Below, in pieces: positions 46,126 to 54,947 of a stretch of 64,000 nt of DNA. Under the pieces are notes generated by a model. It did not search any database. It saw only the letters and a program-made list of their open reading frames with translations, and was not told the origin of the DNA. The translations under genes were made by a program, and so were the position numbers. Source of the DNA: CAVYGN01 sp963796325 (GTDB lineage Bacteria > Spirochaetota > Brevinematia > Brevinematales > JAOACQ01). The DNA lies in NCBI GenBank assembly GCA_963796325.1, contig CAWCLF010000001.1:372001-436000 (forward strand). The letters are read 5' to 3'. Position 1 is the first letter of the stretch, and each line of letters begins with the position of its first letter.

Positions 46126-47430
46126 AAGACCTTTGCATAAGCGTTTAAATTCATGCCATTTTCCCTTGTCATAAAAATTTTAAACCGGAATTTTTAAATT
46201 CTACACAAAACAACCGGAATAATAGGTAATTATTACCTTTTCCAGTACCTTTTTCAGTTTTATTCCGCTGAAAAAGGGATTTTGGGCGCAGTTCACCCTA
46301 TACAACTAATAAATTAACTGCCTTTTTCAAATTAAAAGCCATGGCCTTTAGATAAAACTCCATCAGGCCTTTTTTCAAGCTGAGGTACCTCATTCTATTA
46401 AAGCCATATAACCGCTTCAGTGTTCCAAATGTCCTCTCGACCTTATATCGAACCTGACTTATCTTTTTGTTCCATATTTTTTCTTTTTCATTCAGCGGAT
46501 GATTTCTTACTCCTTTCTTCATAATCCCGTTTACCAGTTTTCTATGCCTGATTATTTTCCTGTTTTCACGGCTGGCGTATCCTTTGTCTGCATGCACTTT
46601 AGTACCAGGCCTTATCTTGCTTTCCTGGATAACAGCCTCCATATTTTTCATGTCTGTTTCATTAGCGGGAGTAACAACACCCCCAAGTACAAAGCCATCC
46701 TTGGAATCGACCATTACATGAGCCTTATACCCGTAAACCGCTTTGCCTCCTTTCGAAATCCATTTTGCATCGGAATCATCTGAATATTCTATATTCACAT
46801 CGGGTTCCGTTTCTTCCTCCTTGCGATCTTCCGGAGCCGTTTCAACAGTCTTCCTCGGCCTTCTTGCCGATTCTATCACAGTGGCATCGATTATGACCCC
46901 TTTCTTTACAATAAGTTCCCTTTTATCAAGCTGGCGGTTAATTTCCCTGAAAAGCTTCTCGTATAACCCGGTTTTCATCAACTCATTTCTGAAACGGCAT
47001 ATCGTGCTGTGATCCGGAATATCATCGCTTGATGAAAAACCGGTAAATCTCTGGAAAGATAATCTGTCGAGAAGCGCCTCCTCCGTCATCGGATCGGACA
47101 GGTCATACCATGTTTGAAGCAGTAAAACCTTGAACATTTTGAGAGGGGGATAAGATGGGTTTCCTGTCGCATCAGATGTCCTCTTATAGTTCCTGAATAT
47201 GATATTATTTATGCTGACCCAATCCATCATCTCATTAACTTCGTCGAGAAAATTATCGGTCCTGGTTTTTCTTTTCCTTTGCAGTTCATAATCGGCAAAA
47301 CTCATTTCAATCTTTTTCGTAGGCATATTCCCCTCCAACTCTAAGATCAGGCTACAATTAGATTAAAGGAGAACCGCTTTATTTTCAATATTTTCATGAA
47401 TGATTTATACTATCACCGTGCAAAGGTCTT
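46126..47430. mobile_element. IS5-like insertion sequence, about 1305 bp
   Basis: The perfect 12-bp inverted repeat AAGACCTTTGCA ends the element (46126-46137 and, reversed, 47419-47430), flanked on both sides by GTATC (46121-46125, 47431-47435). The shared flanks make the exact target duplication uncertain, anything from TAT to GTATC. One intact transposase gene lies inside. It is a different element from the IS at 43912. Confidence 0.85.
46298..47326 (-). CDS. IS5-family DDE transposase, second type
   Basis: The protein has 342 residues from the ATG at 47326, which follows GGAGGGG; the upstream TTG at 47338 would overlap that site. The DDE residues are D147 in 'GVIIDATVIESARRPRK', D247 in 'TKVHADKGYASRENRK' and E297 in 'QVRYKVERTFGTLKRLYGF'. 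It shares only family-level similarity with the transposase at 44047. It appears intact. Confidence 0.93.
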   Translation of the reverse strand: MPTKKIEMSFADYELQRKRKTRTDNFLDEVNEMMDWVSINNIIFRNYKRTSDATGNPSYPPLKMFKVLLLQTWYDLSDPMTEEALLDRLSFQRFTGFSSSDDIPDHSTICRFRNELMKTGLYEKLFREINRQLDKRELIVKKGVIIDATVIESARRPRKTVETAPEDRKEEETEPDVNIEYSDDSDAKWISKGGKAVYGYKAHVMVDSKDGFVLGGVVTPANETDMKNMEAVIQESKIRPGTKVHADKGYASRENRKIIRHRKLVNGIMKKGVRNHPLNEKEKIWNKKISQVRYKVERTFGTLKRLYGFNRMRYLSLKKGLMEFYLKAMAFNLKKAVNLLVV

Positions 47431-47435
47431 GTATC

Positions 47436-47645
47436 ATTATTTTCAAAAGCTTCTATCAATTCTGCAAAATATGAAAATAATGAATTCCAAAGTTCTTCGG
47501 GTATACTATTAGATAAAGCTCCTGTTTTTGGTAAAGCAAGACGTCTGTTTTATACTTTTCAGTAGCAAAAATTATTTTATATTTAACATAGAATTATTGC
47601 AACAATAAACTCTTTTTAAGTTAAATGAAGAAGTGTTAATTATTA
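47436..47645. other. AT-rich region right of the second IS, possible gene remnant
   Basis: No complete gene. On the minus strand 47431-47549 is open and reads 'LPKTGALSNSIPEELWNSLF' and 'SYFAELIEAFENND', plausible protein, running up to the IS. It and the open stretch at 46032-46121 could be parts of one gene, but after IS removal the two frames differ by one base. Confidence 0.3.
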
Positions 47646-47843
47646 TCCCTCATTATGAGGGAAGCGTAGAGACGTAGGCGAAAAACGTCGGTAAGCAAGC
47701 GGATGTCCGAACCCCGCCCCTGTGGTTCGACCTTTATTGTTAAAAAACTTATAAAAATTTAAACATAGTTTTACAGGGGCGGGGTGAGTTCCGCTTGCAG
47801 ACGTTTTGAGCCGATACGGCTCAAGCTTCCCGAATAAGAGGGA
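47646..47843. repeat. 198-bp imperfect inverted repeat (MITE-like hairpin)
   Basis: The arms 47646-47722 and 47774-47843 pair with mismatches and small gaps; matched blocks include CCCCGCCCCTG (11), GCAAGCGGA (9), AAAACGTC (8), GGGAAGC (7) and TCCCTC (6). The loop is about 50 bp and AT-rich. The left arm begins with its own small palindrome CCCTCATTATGAGGG. There is no coding potential. It may be a non-autonomous mobile element or a long structured RNA. Confidence 0.7.
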
Positions 47844-47856
47844 CGGTTTTCTTTCG

Positions 47857-47890
47857 GTTACCTTTCTTTTGCCGCCAAAAGAAAGGTAAC
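47857..47890. terminator. perfect 15-bp hairpin downstream of the thioredoxin gene
   Basis: GTTACCTTTCTTTTG (47857-47871), a 4-nt loop, CAAAAGAAAGGTAAC (47876-47890), 11 bp past the stop at 47901. Very stable, but no strong T tract follows on the minus strand, so it may stabilise the mRNA end or be a dispersed repeat rather than a terminator. Confidence 0.5.
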
Positions 47891-47900
47891 GATATCGACG

Positions 47901-48944
47901 CTACACAATTATCATCTTGAGGGCTTTGTTGACTTCGCTTTCAAGCATGGGCTTGGGCAAAGCGCCCTGAAGAGAGCCGGCAACGATTCCGTTCTGGAAT
48001 ATGAGCACGGTTGGTATCGCGGTTATCTGGAATTCCGAAGATATTCCGGGGTTTTCATCGACATTGAGTTTCCCGTATACGACCCTTCCGCTGTACTGCC
48101 TGGCAAGCTCTTCGATAAACGGGGACATTACCTTGCATGGCGCGCACCATTCGGCCCAGCAGTCCACTACGAGACGCGGATATTTTGAAACAGCTTCTTT
48201 AAAATTCATATCCCCGAGTGTTACAACGCCTTCGGGATTGTCATGCAGGATCATTGCCTCTATCTTTTTCTTTTCCTGTTCCTTCAGGAAATCTGTAAAT
48301 ACGCTTGAACCATGCTTCATAACCTCGCTCAATACCCTGTTCTCGGGCTGGACCCCGAGCATGCCGGCCGTCCTGTCCTCATTAACCACCTGTATCGGAA
48401 CGGAAGATATATTGAGGTTTTCCGAAAGGGCCAGATTTTCCTCGGCTTCTATGATTTCCGAAGAAATATATTCGGTATTGGCAACTGCAAAGCGGTTTGC
48501 CAGGGTCGCCGCTTGAGGGCAGTAAGGGCATGACGTAGTTACAAAAGTCTGGAGTTTAACAGGCTTGTCAATTTTTTTTATCGCTTCAAGAGATTCTTTT
48601 GCGAGTTCAGGTTCTCCCGTCGATATCATTTTAATCGTATCGATGATAGTATTCGCTTCATGGCCTGCCGGAGTTCCGTTGAAATATATGCGGTAGCCGA
48701 GTTCTTCTCCGAAAGAGAGGTAGGGGTCTGTCCGGAATCCTCTGTCGGCGCCCTCTTTTTCGCTGTGAATATCGATTTTTATCTTGTCCGACAATAAACC
48801 CAGCTCCCTGAAAAATTCAGCGGTAAACTCGGCGAATTGCCCCTTCTGGGACGAATACATTTTTATATCTACATCTCTTTTGAGAGTCTTATCGAACACA
48901 TCCTTCAGAAAAGTGGATGTCGCTTCGTCAATCAGTCTTTCCAT
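47901..48944 (-). CDS. PDO-like disulfide oxidoreductase fused to thioredoxin
   Basis: The protein has 347 residues and three thioredoxin folds. Residues 1-215 resemble the protein disulfide oxidoreductase (PDO/glutaredoxin-like) family: a first fold without CxxC, then a second with CPYC at 139-142 ('FVTTSCPYCPQAATLANRFA'). Residues 235-347 are a standard thioredoxin with CAPC at 267-270 ('DCWAEWCAPCKVMSPFIEEL') and the cis-proline loop 'ITAIPTVLIF'. There is no signal peptide, so it works in the cytoplasm as a thiol reductant, perhaps passing electrons from one CxxC to the other. TAGGAG precedes the ATG. Confidence 0.88.
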   Translation of the reverse strand: MERLIDEATSTFLKDVFDKTLKRDVDIKMYSSQKGQFAEFTAEFFRELGLLSDKIKIDIHSEKEGADRGFRTDPYLSFGEELGYRIYFNGTPAGHEANTIIDTIKMISTGEPELAKESLEAIKKIDKPVKLQTFVTTSCPYCPQAATLANRFAVANTEYISSEIIEAEENLALSENLNISSVPIQVVNEDRTAGMLGVQPENRVLSEVMKHGSSVFTDFLKEQEKKKIEAMILHDNPEGVVTLGDMNFKEAVSKYPRLVVDCWAEWCAPCKVMSPFIEELARQYSGRVVYGKLNVDENPGISSEFQITAIPTVLIFQNGIVAGSLQGALPKPMLESEVNKALKMIIV

Positions 48945-49022
48945 TTCATGCTCCTAGAACTATTATAAATATAGCCAAATATCCTTTTTTCGTAAAATTT
49001 TTGTGCCGGGCAGGAACAAAGA

Positions 49023-49054
49023 AAAAGGGCCGTCCCTTAAGGAACGGCCCTTTT
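49023..49054. terminator. bidirectional intrinsic terminator
   Basis: AAAAGGGCCGT and ACGGCCCTTTT pair around a CTTAAG centre, so both strands end in a T run. It lies 20 bp after the stop of the outer-membrane protein gene at 49075. Confidence 0.85.
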
Positions 49055-49074
49055 GTTCAAATATTTTATGAAAG

Positions 49075-50073
49075 CTAAAATGCGAAGCATATGCCGGCAG
49101 TCCAGGCAAGGTCGTTGTTCAGGAGTCCGTATTCAAGGGCCCCATTGAGGAAAAAGAGATGCACTCCCGCTATGAGCCGCAAATCCAGCAGGTTGTATCC
49201 GACGGGAGAAGCTGCACTGAGCGCTGGAAGCGACGATTGTCCGAGGCCGCCGTTTGCCGTGAACGTATCGTTCATGGTGAGAGATGTTTTCACGCCTCCC
49301 AGGTTGAGGTTGAGACCGAGGCCTACAAAAGGACCGCCTATGAACGGGACGTTGAGACCTGCCATTACCTTCGTGCCGATGGAGACGCCGCCCCAGTTAA
49401 ATGCGAAAGCGGCATTATACGAGTTGGTTCCTATCAAATTTCCGCTGTTATCGTATGCGGCTCCCGAACCGCTGTAGCTGTAGGAAACATTGCCTGTATC
49501 GTAATCCACCGAAAGGCGGGCATCGATCTTTATCATATCGAAAAATGACCACAGCAGGTAGCGTCCTTCAACGCCGGCGCGGAATTCATAAAAGGATATC
49601 GTTGAACCTGTCCCGGTAGAAAAGCTGAACGAGGGTATGAAACCCAGCCTTATTCCCACGTCCATAGGCAGCGTCGGGATTCCCAGCTTGAAGTATGCAT
49701 CGTCGTAGGGGAACGGCACAATCGATATATCCTGTCCTACGGCGTTAACGTAATTCGTCATGGGACTGGAATTGGTGTTTGAGAAAATATTATCTCCCTT
49801 GCCTATCCTGTATAAGATATCGGATGTGTTCACCCCTGCGTCAAGCCCGAATTTTATGCCGAAATCGCCCGAGGTATTGACAGGCGTGACATTTCCCGAA
49901 CCGGTATAATAGCCCATATGCCTGGCCATTTCAACAGATACGGGCGATACCGCCGAGGCGAGGATGTTGTTCAGGCTCTGGACAAGCTGGTTCGTATAGT
50001 CGTCAAATTGCCCTGCATAAAGACCCGCAGAAAAGAATAATGAAACTAATACGCCTGGGATGATCCGTTTCAT
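49075..50073 (-). CDS. outer-membrane beta-barrel protein, unknown family
   Basis: The protein has 332 residues, with a signal peptide ending near 'FSAGLYAGQFD'. The mature part has alternating hydrophobic and polar strands rich in Gly, Asn and aromatic residues, for example 'MGYYTGSGNVTPVNTSGDFG' and 'GVSIGTKVMAGLNVPFIGGP', and it ends in phenylalanine ('WTAGICFAF'), the classic barrel-insertion signal. No named family is recognised; I infer a porin-like or structural role. GGAGGG precedes the ATG and a strong terminator follows, so it is transcribed alone. Confidence 0.75.
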   Translation of the reverse strand: MKRIIPGVLVSLFFSAGLYAGQFDDYTNQLVQSLNNILASAVSPVSVEMARHMGYYTGSGNVTPVNTSGDFGIKFGLDAGVNTSDILYRIGKGDNIFSNTNSSPMTNYVNAVGQDISIVPFPYDDAYFKLGIPTLPMDVGIRLGFIPSFSFSTGTGSTISFYEFRAGVEGRYLLWSFFDMIKIDARLSVDYDTGNVSYSYSGSGAAYDNSGNLIGTNSYNAAFAFNWGGVSIGTKVMAGLNVPFIGGPFVGLGLNLNLGGVKTSLTMNDTFTANGGLGQSSLPALSAASPVGYNLLDLRLIAGVHLFFLNGALEYGLLNNDLAWTAGICFAF

Positions 50074-50197
50074 AATGCCCTCCTATAACAAACTTAGAGT
50101 TAAAGAAATATACACGAATTTCATGAAAAAAGCAATGGTAAATTTCTTATTTTATTTAAAACCGAACCGGAGGGCATCCGGTTTTAACAGGGTCGGT

Positions 50198-51073
50198 TCA
50201 ATCGATCGGCGTTCCGTTGGACATAACGTAGGCTCTGAATTTCTTCATAAGGTCCCTGGTAACCGGCCCGGGTTTGCCGCCGCCTATAACTCTTCCGTCG
50301 ATCTTTACTACAGGGACGACTTCCGCTCCCGTACCTGTTATGAATACCTCGTCGGCGATGAACATTTCCACCCTTGAAAAGAATTTTTCGGAAACCGTAT
50401 AGCCTGAAATGCCGGCAATCTCGGAAACCGTGTCCCTGGTGATTCCGGGCAAAGCCCCGGCTACCGCGGGCGGCATGAAAATTTTACTGCCCTTAACCAT
50501 AAAGATATTATCTCCTGAACATTCTGCGACATATCCCTCATTGTTGAGCATTATCACTTCCTCGACGCCCGAGTTCCTGCCTTCCAGTTTAGCCATTATG
50601 TTATTGAGATAATTCAGCGATTTAATTACAGGGCTTATCGATTCTATTGAATTCCTTCGGGTCGGGACGGTAATTACCGGCAGTCCCTTTTCATACAGGA
50701 CGTCGGGATAAAGCTGAATTTTATCCGCAATGATTATCATCGAAGGGTTTTTACATTTCCATGGGTCGAGTCCCAGGTCCCCGATTCCCCTTGTCACTAT
50801 GGGGCGGATGTACCCATCCTTTATTTTATTTGCCCTGCATACATCAATAACCGCTTTTTTAAAGCTGTCCGCCGGGATCGGCATATCCAGCATTATTACT
50901 TTGGCGGAATTGTACAGACGTTCTGCGTGTTCGTCAAGCTTGAATATCCTGCCGTTATATGCCCGGATACCCTCGAATACTCCGTCGCCGTAAAGAAGTC
51001 CATGGTCGAAAACGGAAATGCATGCCTTTTCGCTTTCAACGATTTTACCGTTAAGATAAACATATAAAGCCAT
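50198..51073 (-). CDS. ilvE: branched-chain amino acid aminotransferase
   Basis: IlvE transfers amino groups between Leu/Ile/Val and 2-oxoglutarate using PLP. The 291 residues show 'GDGVFEGIRAYNGRIFKLDE', the PLP-lysine segment 'VIKSLNYLNNIMAKLEG', and the class IV signature 'VAECSGDNIFMVKGSKIFMP'. Related D-amino-acid transaminases and ADC lyases share this fold, but the 'FEGIRAY' block favours IlvE. An AAAGGAG site precedes the ATG. It lies 36 bp after lolD, so the two may be co-transcribed. Confidence 0.92.
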   Translation of the reverse strand: MALYVYLNGKIVESEKACISVFDHGLLYGDGVFEGIRAYNGRIFKLDEHAERLYNSAKVIMLDMPIPADSFKKAVIDVCRANKIKDGYIRPIVTRGIGDLGLDPWKCKNPSMIIIADKIQLYPDVLYEKGLPVITVPTRRNSIESISPVIKSLNYLNNIMAKLEGRNSGVEEVIMLNNEGYVAECSGDNIFMVKGSKIFMPPAVAGALPGITRDTVSEIAGISGYTVSEKFFSRVEMFIADEVFITGTGAEVVPVVKIDGRVIGGGKPGPVTRDLMKKFRAYVMSNGTPID

Positions 51074-51109
51074 ATAATTCTCCTTTATCCTGCCGGATGG
51101 GTACCTGAC

Positions 51110-51772
51110 CTACCCCAGGTTGATTATTATATCGCATTTATTGGCAATATCCGTATTGTGCGTTGCGATTATAAAAGTTTTATTGAATTTTTCTTTCAAA
51201 GTCCATAGAAGATCCTCGACATTTGCAGCGTTTTTCCTGTCAAGGCTTCCGGTAGGTTCGTCAGCGAATACAACCGGAGGATCGTTTATCAGGGCCCTTA
51301 TTATTGCCACCCTCTGCCTCTCCCCTCCGCTCAGCTGATCGGGATAATGCGAGTGCCTTTCCTGCAGACCGACGCTGTCCAGAAGACTCATTGCTCTTTC
51401 GCGTACGGCCCTGTCGATGATATCGCCTTTTATCCTCAGCGGAATAAGGACATTGTCAAGCGCCGTAAAATCTTCAAGGAGGTAGTGATGCTGGAAAATA
51501 AATCCGACATTGGTATTTCTGAATTCAGACAATCTTTCCTCGTCGATGGAGTCTATCCTCTGGCCGTTGAATATTACTTCGCCGGAGGTGGGCCTGTCCA
51601 GCCCGCTTAGAATATTGAGCATAGTCGTCTTGCCCCGGCCGCTCTGGCCGATAATTGCAACTGCGGAACCCCTTGCTATTCCGGCATTGAAGTTCTCGAA
51701 AACAGTTATGCTGTCTACGGCCGTCCGGTATATCTTGGAGATGAATTTCGCATCGATTATATTGTCAGTCAT
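51110..51772 (-). CDS. lolD: ABC ATPase of LolD/MacB type
   Basis: The 220 residues contain Walker A 'GQSGRGKT' (the middle residue is R instead of the common S/C), Q-loop 'FIFQHHYLLEDFTALDNVLI', signature 'QLSGGERQRVAII', Walker B 'VVFADEPTGSLD' and switch 'IIATHNTDIA'. The family drives lipoprotein release or other outward transport through a four-span permease. It overlaps the LolC/E gene by 8 bp, fitting a LolCD-type transporter. Confidence 0.88.
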   Translation of the reverse strand: MTDNIIDAKFISKIYRTAVDSITVFENFNAGIARGSAVAIIGQSGRGKTTMLNILSGLDRPTSGEVIFNGQRIDSIDEERLSEFRNTNVGFIFQHHYLLEDFTALDNVLIPLRIKGDIIDRAVRERAMSLLDSVGLQERHSHYPDQLSGGERQRVAIIRALINDPPVVFADEPTGSLDRKNAANVEDLLWTLKEKFNKTFIIATHNTDIANKCDIIINLG

Positions 51773-53045
51773 TTCTTAAAACCTCTACAGGCCTGAATTT
51801 GGAAGCATTCATGGCGGGCAGGATCACCGCCACTGTGCTCAGGACAACGGAAAGCAGCATTACGAAAATTATATCGGAGAACATTATTTTGATCGGAAAT
51901 TTATCGATATAATATACGTTCGAATTGAAAAACTGGAAAACGGCGGGCGCCGTGACGGGTTTAACGATGCTTGCCAGCCTGTATCCAGACGATAATGTAA
52001 AATTGACGATTATTTCTATAAACTTCAATATATCGTTGAGCGTGACGGTTACGAGAAGTCCGGCGAGGATCCCGACGGCGCTTCCGGAAATGCCCAGGAG
52101 GAACCCGTCCAGCAGGAACACCTGCAGCGTCCCGCTCGGCTTGAGGCCCATTGCCTTGAGAATGCCGATTTCCTCCTTTTTATCGAGGACCATAGCTATC
52201 ATGGTGCTTAAAATATTAAAAGCCACCACGAAAAAAAAGAAAAAGAGTATGATATCTATGAGCATTTTTTCGTCCTGGAGAGCCGCCAGGTCGTTGTGGT
52301 GCAGGTCTTTCCAGCTGTACACATAATAAGGCGCGGCCCTTTTGAACTCCGGAATATATTTTTCAATTTCATAAGGATCTTCGACTTTGACCCTCAGCCC
52401 GTCGGCATAGCTTCCCGCGTCGAAGATTTCATTGGCATCCTTGAAGGACATGAAGGCGAGCCCCGAGTCATATTCTTTCTGCCCTGCCGTAAAGATACAC
52501 CTTACCCTGAACCGGTATTCGATAGGGATGAAATCTTCGCCGTAAACCATTATCCCGATGGTATCGCCCACGCCGGTTCCCAGATTGAGCGCCAGATTGT
52601 AGCCGAGCGCGATCGATCTTCCGGTCTTGAAGTCGAAACTCCCGTCGTTGATCTGAAATTGTTTGCGGAATTCCTTGTCATTATAAACATCGCCGGGCAT
52701 TCCCATGATCATGGAGCCCCAGGTATTGAAGCTTCCCTTGAGGAGGGCCTGCTTTTCATAATAAGGAAATACCGTTGTGACTCCCTTTATTTTTGAAATT
52801 TCCTTCTCTACTTTTTCATAATTCTCGATGCCCCTTCCCGGGCCCATAATAACTGCATGAAAATCCTTGGCCATCAGTTTCTGCATAAAGTTGTCATGGA
52901 TTCCGTTCGCGGCCGAAAGTATGACGATTGCAGCGGCACAGCTTATTACGATGGTCAGGAGGGCTATGACTGCGATAACGGACAGCCCCCTGTCGCTGGC
53001 CTTGAAATTAAGGTATTTTGTAGACAGATAGAGTATGATGTCCAT
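51765..53045 (-). CDS. lipoprotein-releasing permease, LolC/LolE type
   Basis: The 426 residues have a first span at about 22-44, a MacB-like periplasmic domain (45-270), and three C-terminal spans with 'MVLDKKEEIGILKAMGLKPS', the cytoplasmic loop typical of this permease group. The C-terminus ends 'SKFRPVEVLRND', also characteristic. It likely works as a homodimer with the ATPase to send lipoproteins from the inner membrane toward the outer membrane. Confidence 0.9.
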   Translation of the reverse strand: MDIILYLSTKYLNFKASDRGLSVIAVIALLTIVISCAAAIVILSAANGIHDNFMQKLMAKDFHAVIMGPGRGIENYEKVEKEISKIKGVTTVFPYYEKQALLKGSFNTWGSMIMGMPGDVYNDKEFRKQFQINDGSFDFKTGRSIALGYNLALNLGTGVGDTIGIMVYGEDFIPIEYRFRVRCIFTAGQKEYDSGLAFMSFKDANEIFDAGSYADGLRVKVEDPYEIEKYIPEFKRAAPYYVYSWKDLHHNDLAALQDEKMLIDIILFFFFFVVAFNILSTMIAMVLDKKEEIGILKAMGLKPSGTLQVFLLDGFLLGISGSAVGILAGLLVTVTLNDILKFIEIIVNFTLSSGYRLASIVKPVTAPAVFQFFNSNVYYIDKFPIKIMFSDIIFVMLLSVVLSTVAVILPAMNASKFRPVEVLRND

Positions 53046-53124
53046 TCAAGATAATACCTTCCTTTTCCGATTATCAATACAAAAGATTATAATGAAAAGG
53101 GAAATATAAGTAAATAAAATAGTT

Positions 53125-53167
53125 ATGGCCGCATCTATTTTAAACCCTTCGGATGGGAAGCGGCCAT
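53125..53167. promoter_or_regulatory. inverted repeat in the divergent intergenic region
   Basis: ATGGCCGC (53125-53132) and GCGGCCAT (53160-53167) pair perfectly around a 27-nt loop that holds CCC/GGG inside it. It sits between lolC and the promoter of the tail-anchored protein. It could be a leader structure or protein site. Confidence 0.4.
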
Positions 53168-53183
53168 GGACCTTTAAAGACCA

Positions 53184-53212
53184 TTGGTTTTGAGACTGAA
53201 TAATGGTATAAT
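53184..53212 (+). promoter_or_regulatory. sigma70-type promoter of the tail-anchored protein gene
   Basis: TTGGTT (53184-53189), 17 bp, TATAAT (53207-53212), 107 bp before the ATG. Confidence 0.55.
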
Positions 53213-53319
53213 ATTTTGGCGATAAATTGATGTTTAAAGATGGAAGACTTATAATTATATGTTCATTAATGCGGGAATTTGCCGCTGTTTGATTTAAAAA
53301 TCGCCGGATAGAGGTTGTT

Positions 53320-54336
53320 ATGAACCCTGAAATAAAGACTGAAAATACTTATATAGTTATAAAAGGAAGATTCAGAGCGCCGGCAACAAGTTCCTTCGGC
53401 ATATTTATAGTTTTTGTCGACAACTTATCAAAAAATGTGGATAAGTACGATATAGTTTCATCTCATTTCAGCACTCTCTATGAAAACAATATCAATATGC
53501 CCTGGCACGAATTCGAGGAGATAATATCGAAGCTTAAATGGAAAGGGGAATATGCCACAAGCCTCACCCATGACATACAGGCAAGCATGGACGATATTTT
53601 CCAGGCCGGAACGGGAAGGACCCAGGATATCTGGTCGAATATAAAAAAATCCCAGCTGAACAAGGTTACAGATATTTTTGATGAAGTGATGGCAAGACCG
53701 ACTACCGATAAGGCTGTCAAGTGTGAAATTGCCATTGAAAATATAATGAAAAGCGAGATCGAGGAAGCTAAAAAGCTGCGTACTGAAAGAGAAGCAAAGG
53801 AAATGCTTTCAACACCCGATGCGCAGGGTCAGCAGCTTCCCGGTTCGATGCCGGTCCTTGAGGAGTCGGCGGTCGTTCTCGAAGTTTCACTGATACTTTC
53901 TCCCATAGCAGGCATTCCTATTTACGACCTGAAAGAGGGAGATAAAATATTTGTCAAGATCAGCGAGCAGACTTCCAGGGGACAGTATTTCATCGATCTT
54001 TTGAATGCGTCCGAGAATAATGAAATCGTCCCTATTCCCGCAAGCGTCGTTAAAATGGCTAAAGAAGGGAAAATTTATACGGTCCTGGTCAACATAGGCC
54101 CGGGTATTTACGGCAAATCCCTCGATGAAGATACGGTTAAAGTGAAAAAATACGATCCTGTAGACGATAAAAGAAAGATCAAGGGCATGCCCGAGGAAGC
54201 TGCTTCAGCACAGCCCGCACAAACCGCCTCTCCCGATCCCGCGCAGAAACCCAAGGGATCGATGAATATCATCTTTATTCTGATCGGCATTACCGCTTTT
54301 ATTGTAATAATAATCCTTATATGGCTTCTTTTCTAG
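53320..54336 (+). CDS. tail-anchored cytoplasmic protein of unknown function
   Basis: The protein has 338 residues. There is no signal peptide; the only span is at the very end (about 317-338, 'IIFILIGITAFIVIIILIWL'), so the rest should face the cytoplasm. Residues 60-170 are helical and charged, 185-280 look like a beta-rich domain ('AVVLEVSLILSPIAGIPIYD', 'GDKIFVKISEQTSRGQYFID'), and a Pro/Ala/Gln linker precedes the anchor. I recognise no family. It stands alone with its own promoter between divergent and convergent neighbours. Confidence 0.75.
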   Translation: MNPEIKTENTYIVIKGRFRAPATSSFGIFIVFVDNLSKNVDKYDIVSSHFSTLYENNINMPWHEFEEIISKLKWKGEYATSLTHDIQASMDDIFQAGTGRTQDIWSNIKKSQLNKVTDIFDEVMARPTTDKAVKCEIAIENIMKSEIEEAKKLRTEREAKEMLSTPDAQGQQLPGSMPVLEESAVVLEVSLILSPIAGIPIYDLKEGDKIFVKISEQTSRGQYFIDLLNASENNEIVPIPASVVKMAKEGKIYTVLVNIGPGIYGKSLDEDTVKVKKYDPVDDKRKIKGMPEEAASAQPAQTASPDPAQKPKGSMNIIFILIGITAFIVIIILIWLLF

Positions 54337-54338
54337 GT

Positions 54339-54947
54339 TCAAACGCTTTGCGAATCGGCTATTAAAACACCGGCCTTCTTCATTTCCTCCACCGCTTTAT
54401 CGGCGTCGCCCGGCGATAAATTCACCCCCCTGCATGCATCGAGAACCACATGAGTCTCGAATCCCAGCATCTTCGAATCGAGGGCTGAAAATTTAACGCA
54501 GTAATCCGTGGTCAGCCCTGCGATATAAACATCGTTAACGCCGTTCTCTTTCAGGTAATCCCCGAGACCTGTCGATTTTTTATGCCCGTTATCAAAGAAC
54601 CCGCTGTAGCTGTCTATATTCCTGTCGGTCCCCTTTTTAAAAATCCTTTTGATCCTGTCCGTCCTGAGTTCGGGGTGCAGTTCGGCCCCTCTTGTTTCCT
54701 GGACGCAATGGTCGGGCCATAAGGTCTGGTCGAGGCCCGACAGTTTTATTTTTTCGTAAACCTTTTTCCCGTAAATACTGGCAAAACTGCCATGGTCCTT
54801 AGGGTGCCAGTCCTGAGTAGCTACGATAAAATCGAATTTGTCCTGCAGTCTATTTATAACAGGGACGACTTCCGATCCGTTATTTACAGCAAGAGCGCCG
54901 CCGGGACAAAAGTCGTTCTGGACATCGACTATAATAAGAGCTTTCAT
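54339..54947 (-). CDS. pncA: nicotinamidase
   Basis: PncA hydrolyses nicotinamide to nicotinate for NAD salvage. The 202 residues show the catalytic aspartate in 'IIVDVQNDFCPGGALAV', metal ligands in 'ATQDWHPKDHGSF', the lysine region 'RIFKKGTDRNIDSYSGFFDN', and the nucleophilic cysteine in 'AGLTTDYCVKFSALDS'. The complete triad indicates activity. The ATG overlaps the pncB stop by 4 bp. Confidence 0.95.
   Translation of the reverse strand: MKALIIVDVQNDFCPGGALAVNNGSEVVPVINRLQDKFDFIVATQDWHPKDHGSFASIYGKKVYEKIKLSGLDQTLWPDHCVQETRGAELHPELRTDRIKRIFKKGTDRNIDSYSGFFDNGHKKSTGLGDYLKENGVNDVYIAGLTTDYCVKFSALDSKMLGFETHVVLDACRGVNLSPGDADKAVEEMKKAGVLIADSQSV

Noticed and set aside
53165..53189. Near-palindrome around CTTTAAAG before the tail-anchored protein gene
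   Set aside because: Several mismatches and overlap with the -35 box; not better than chance for an AT-rich region.
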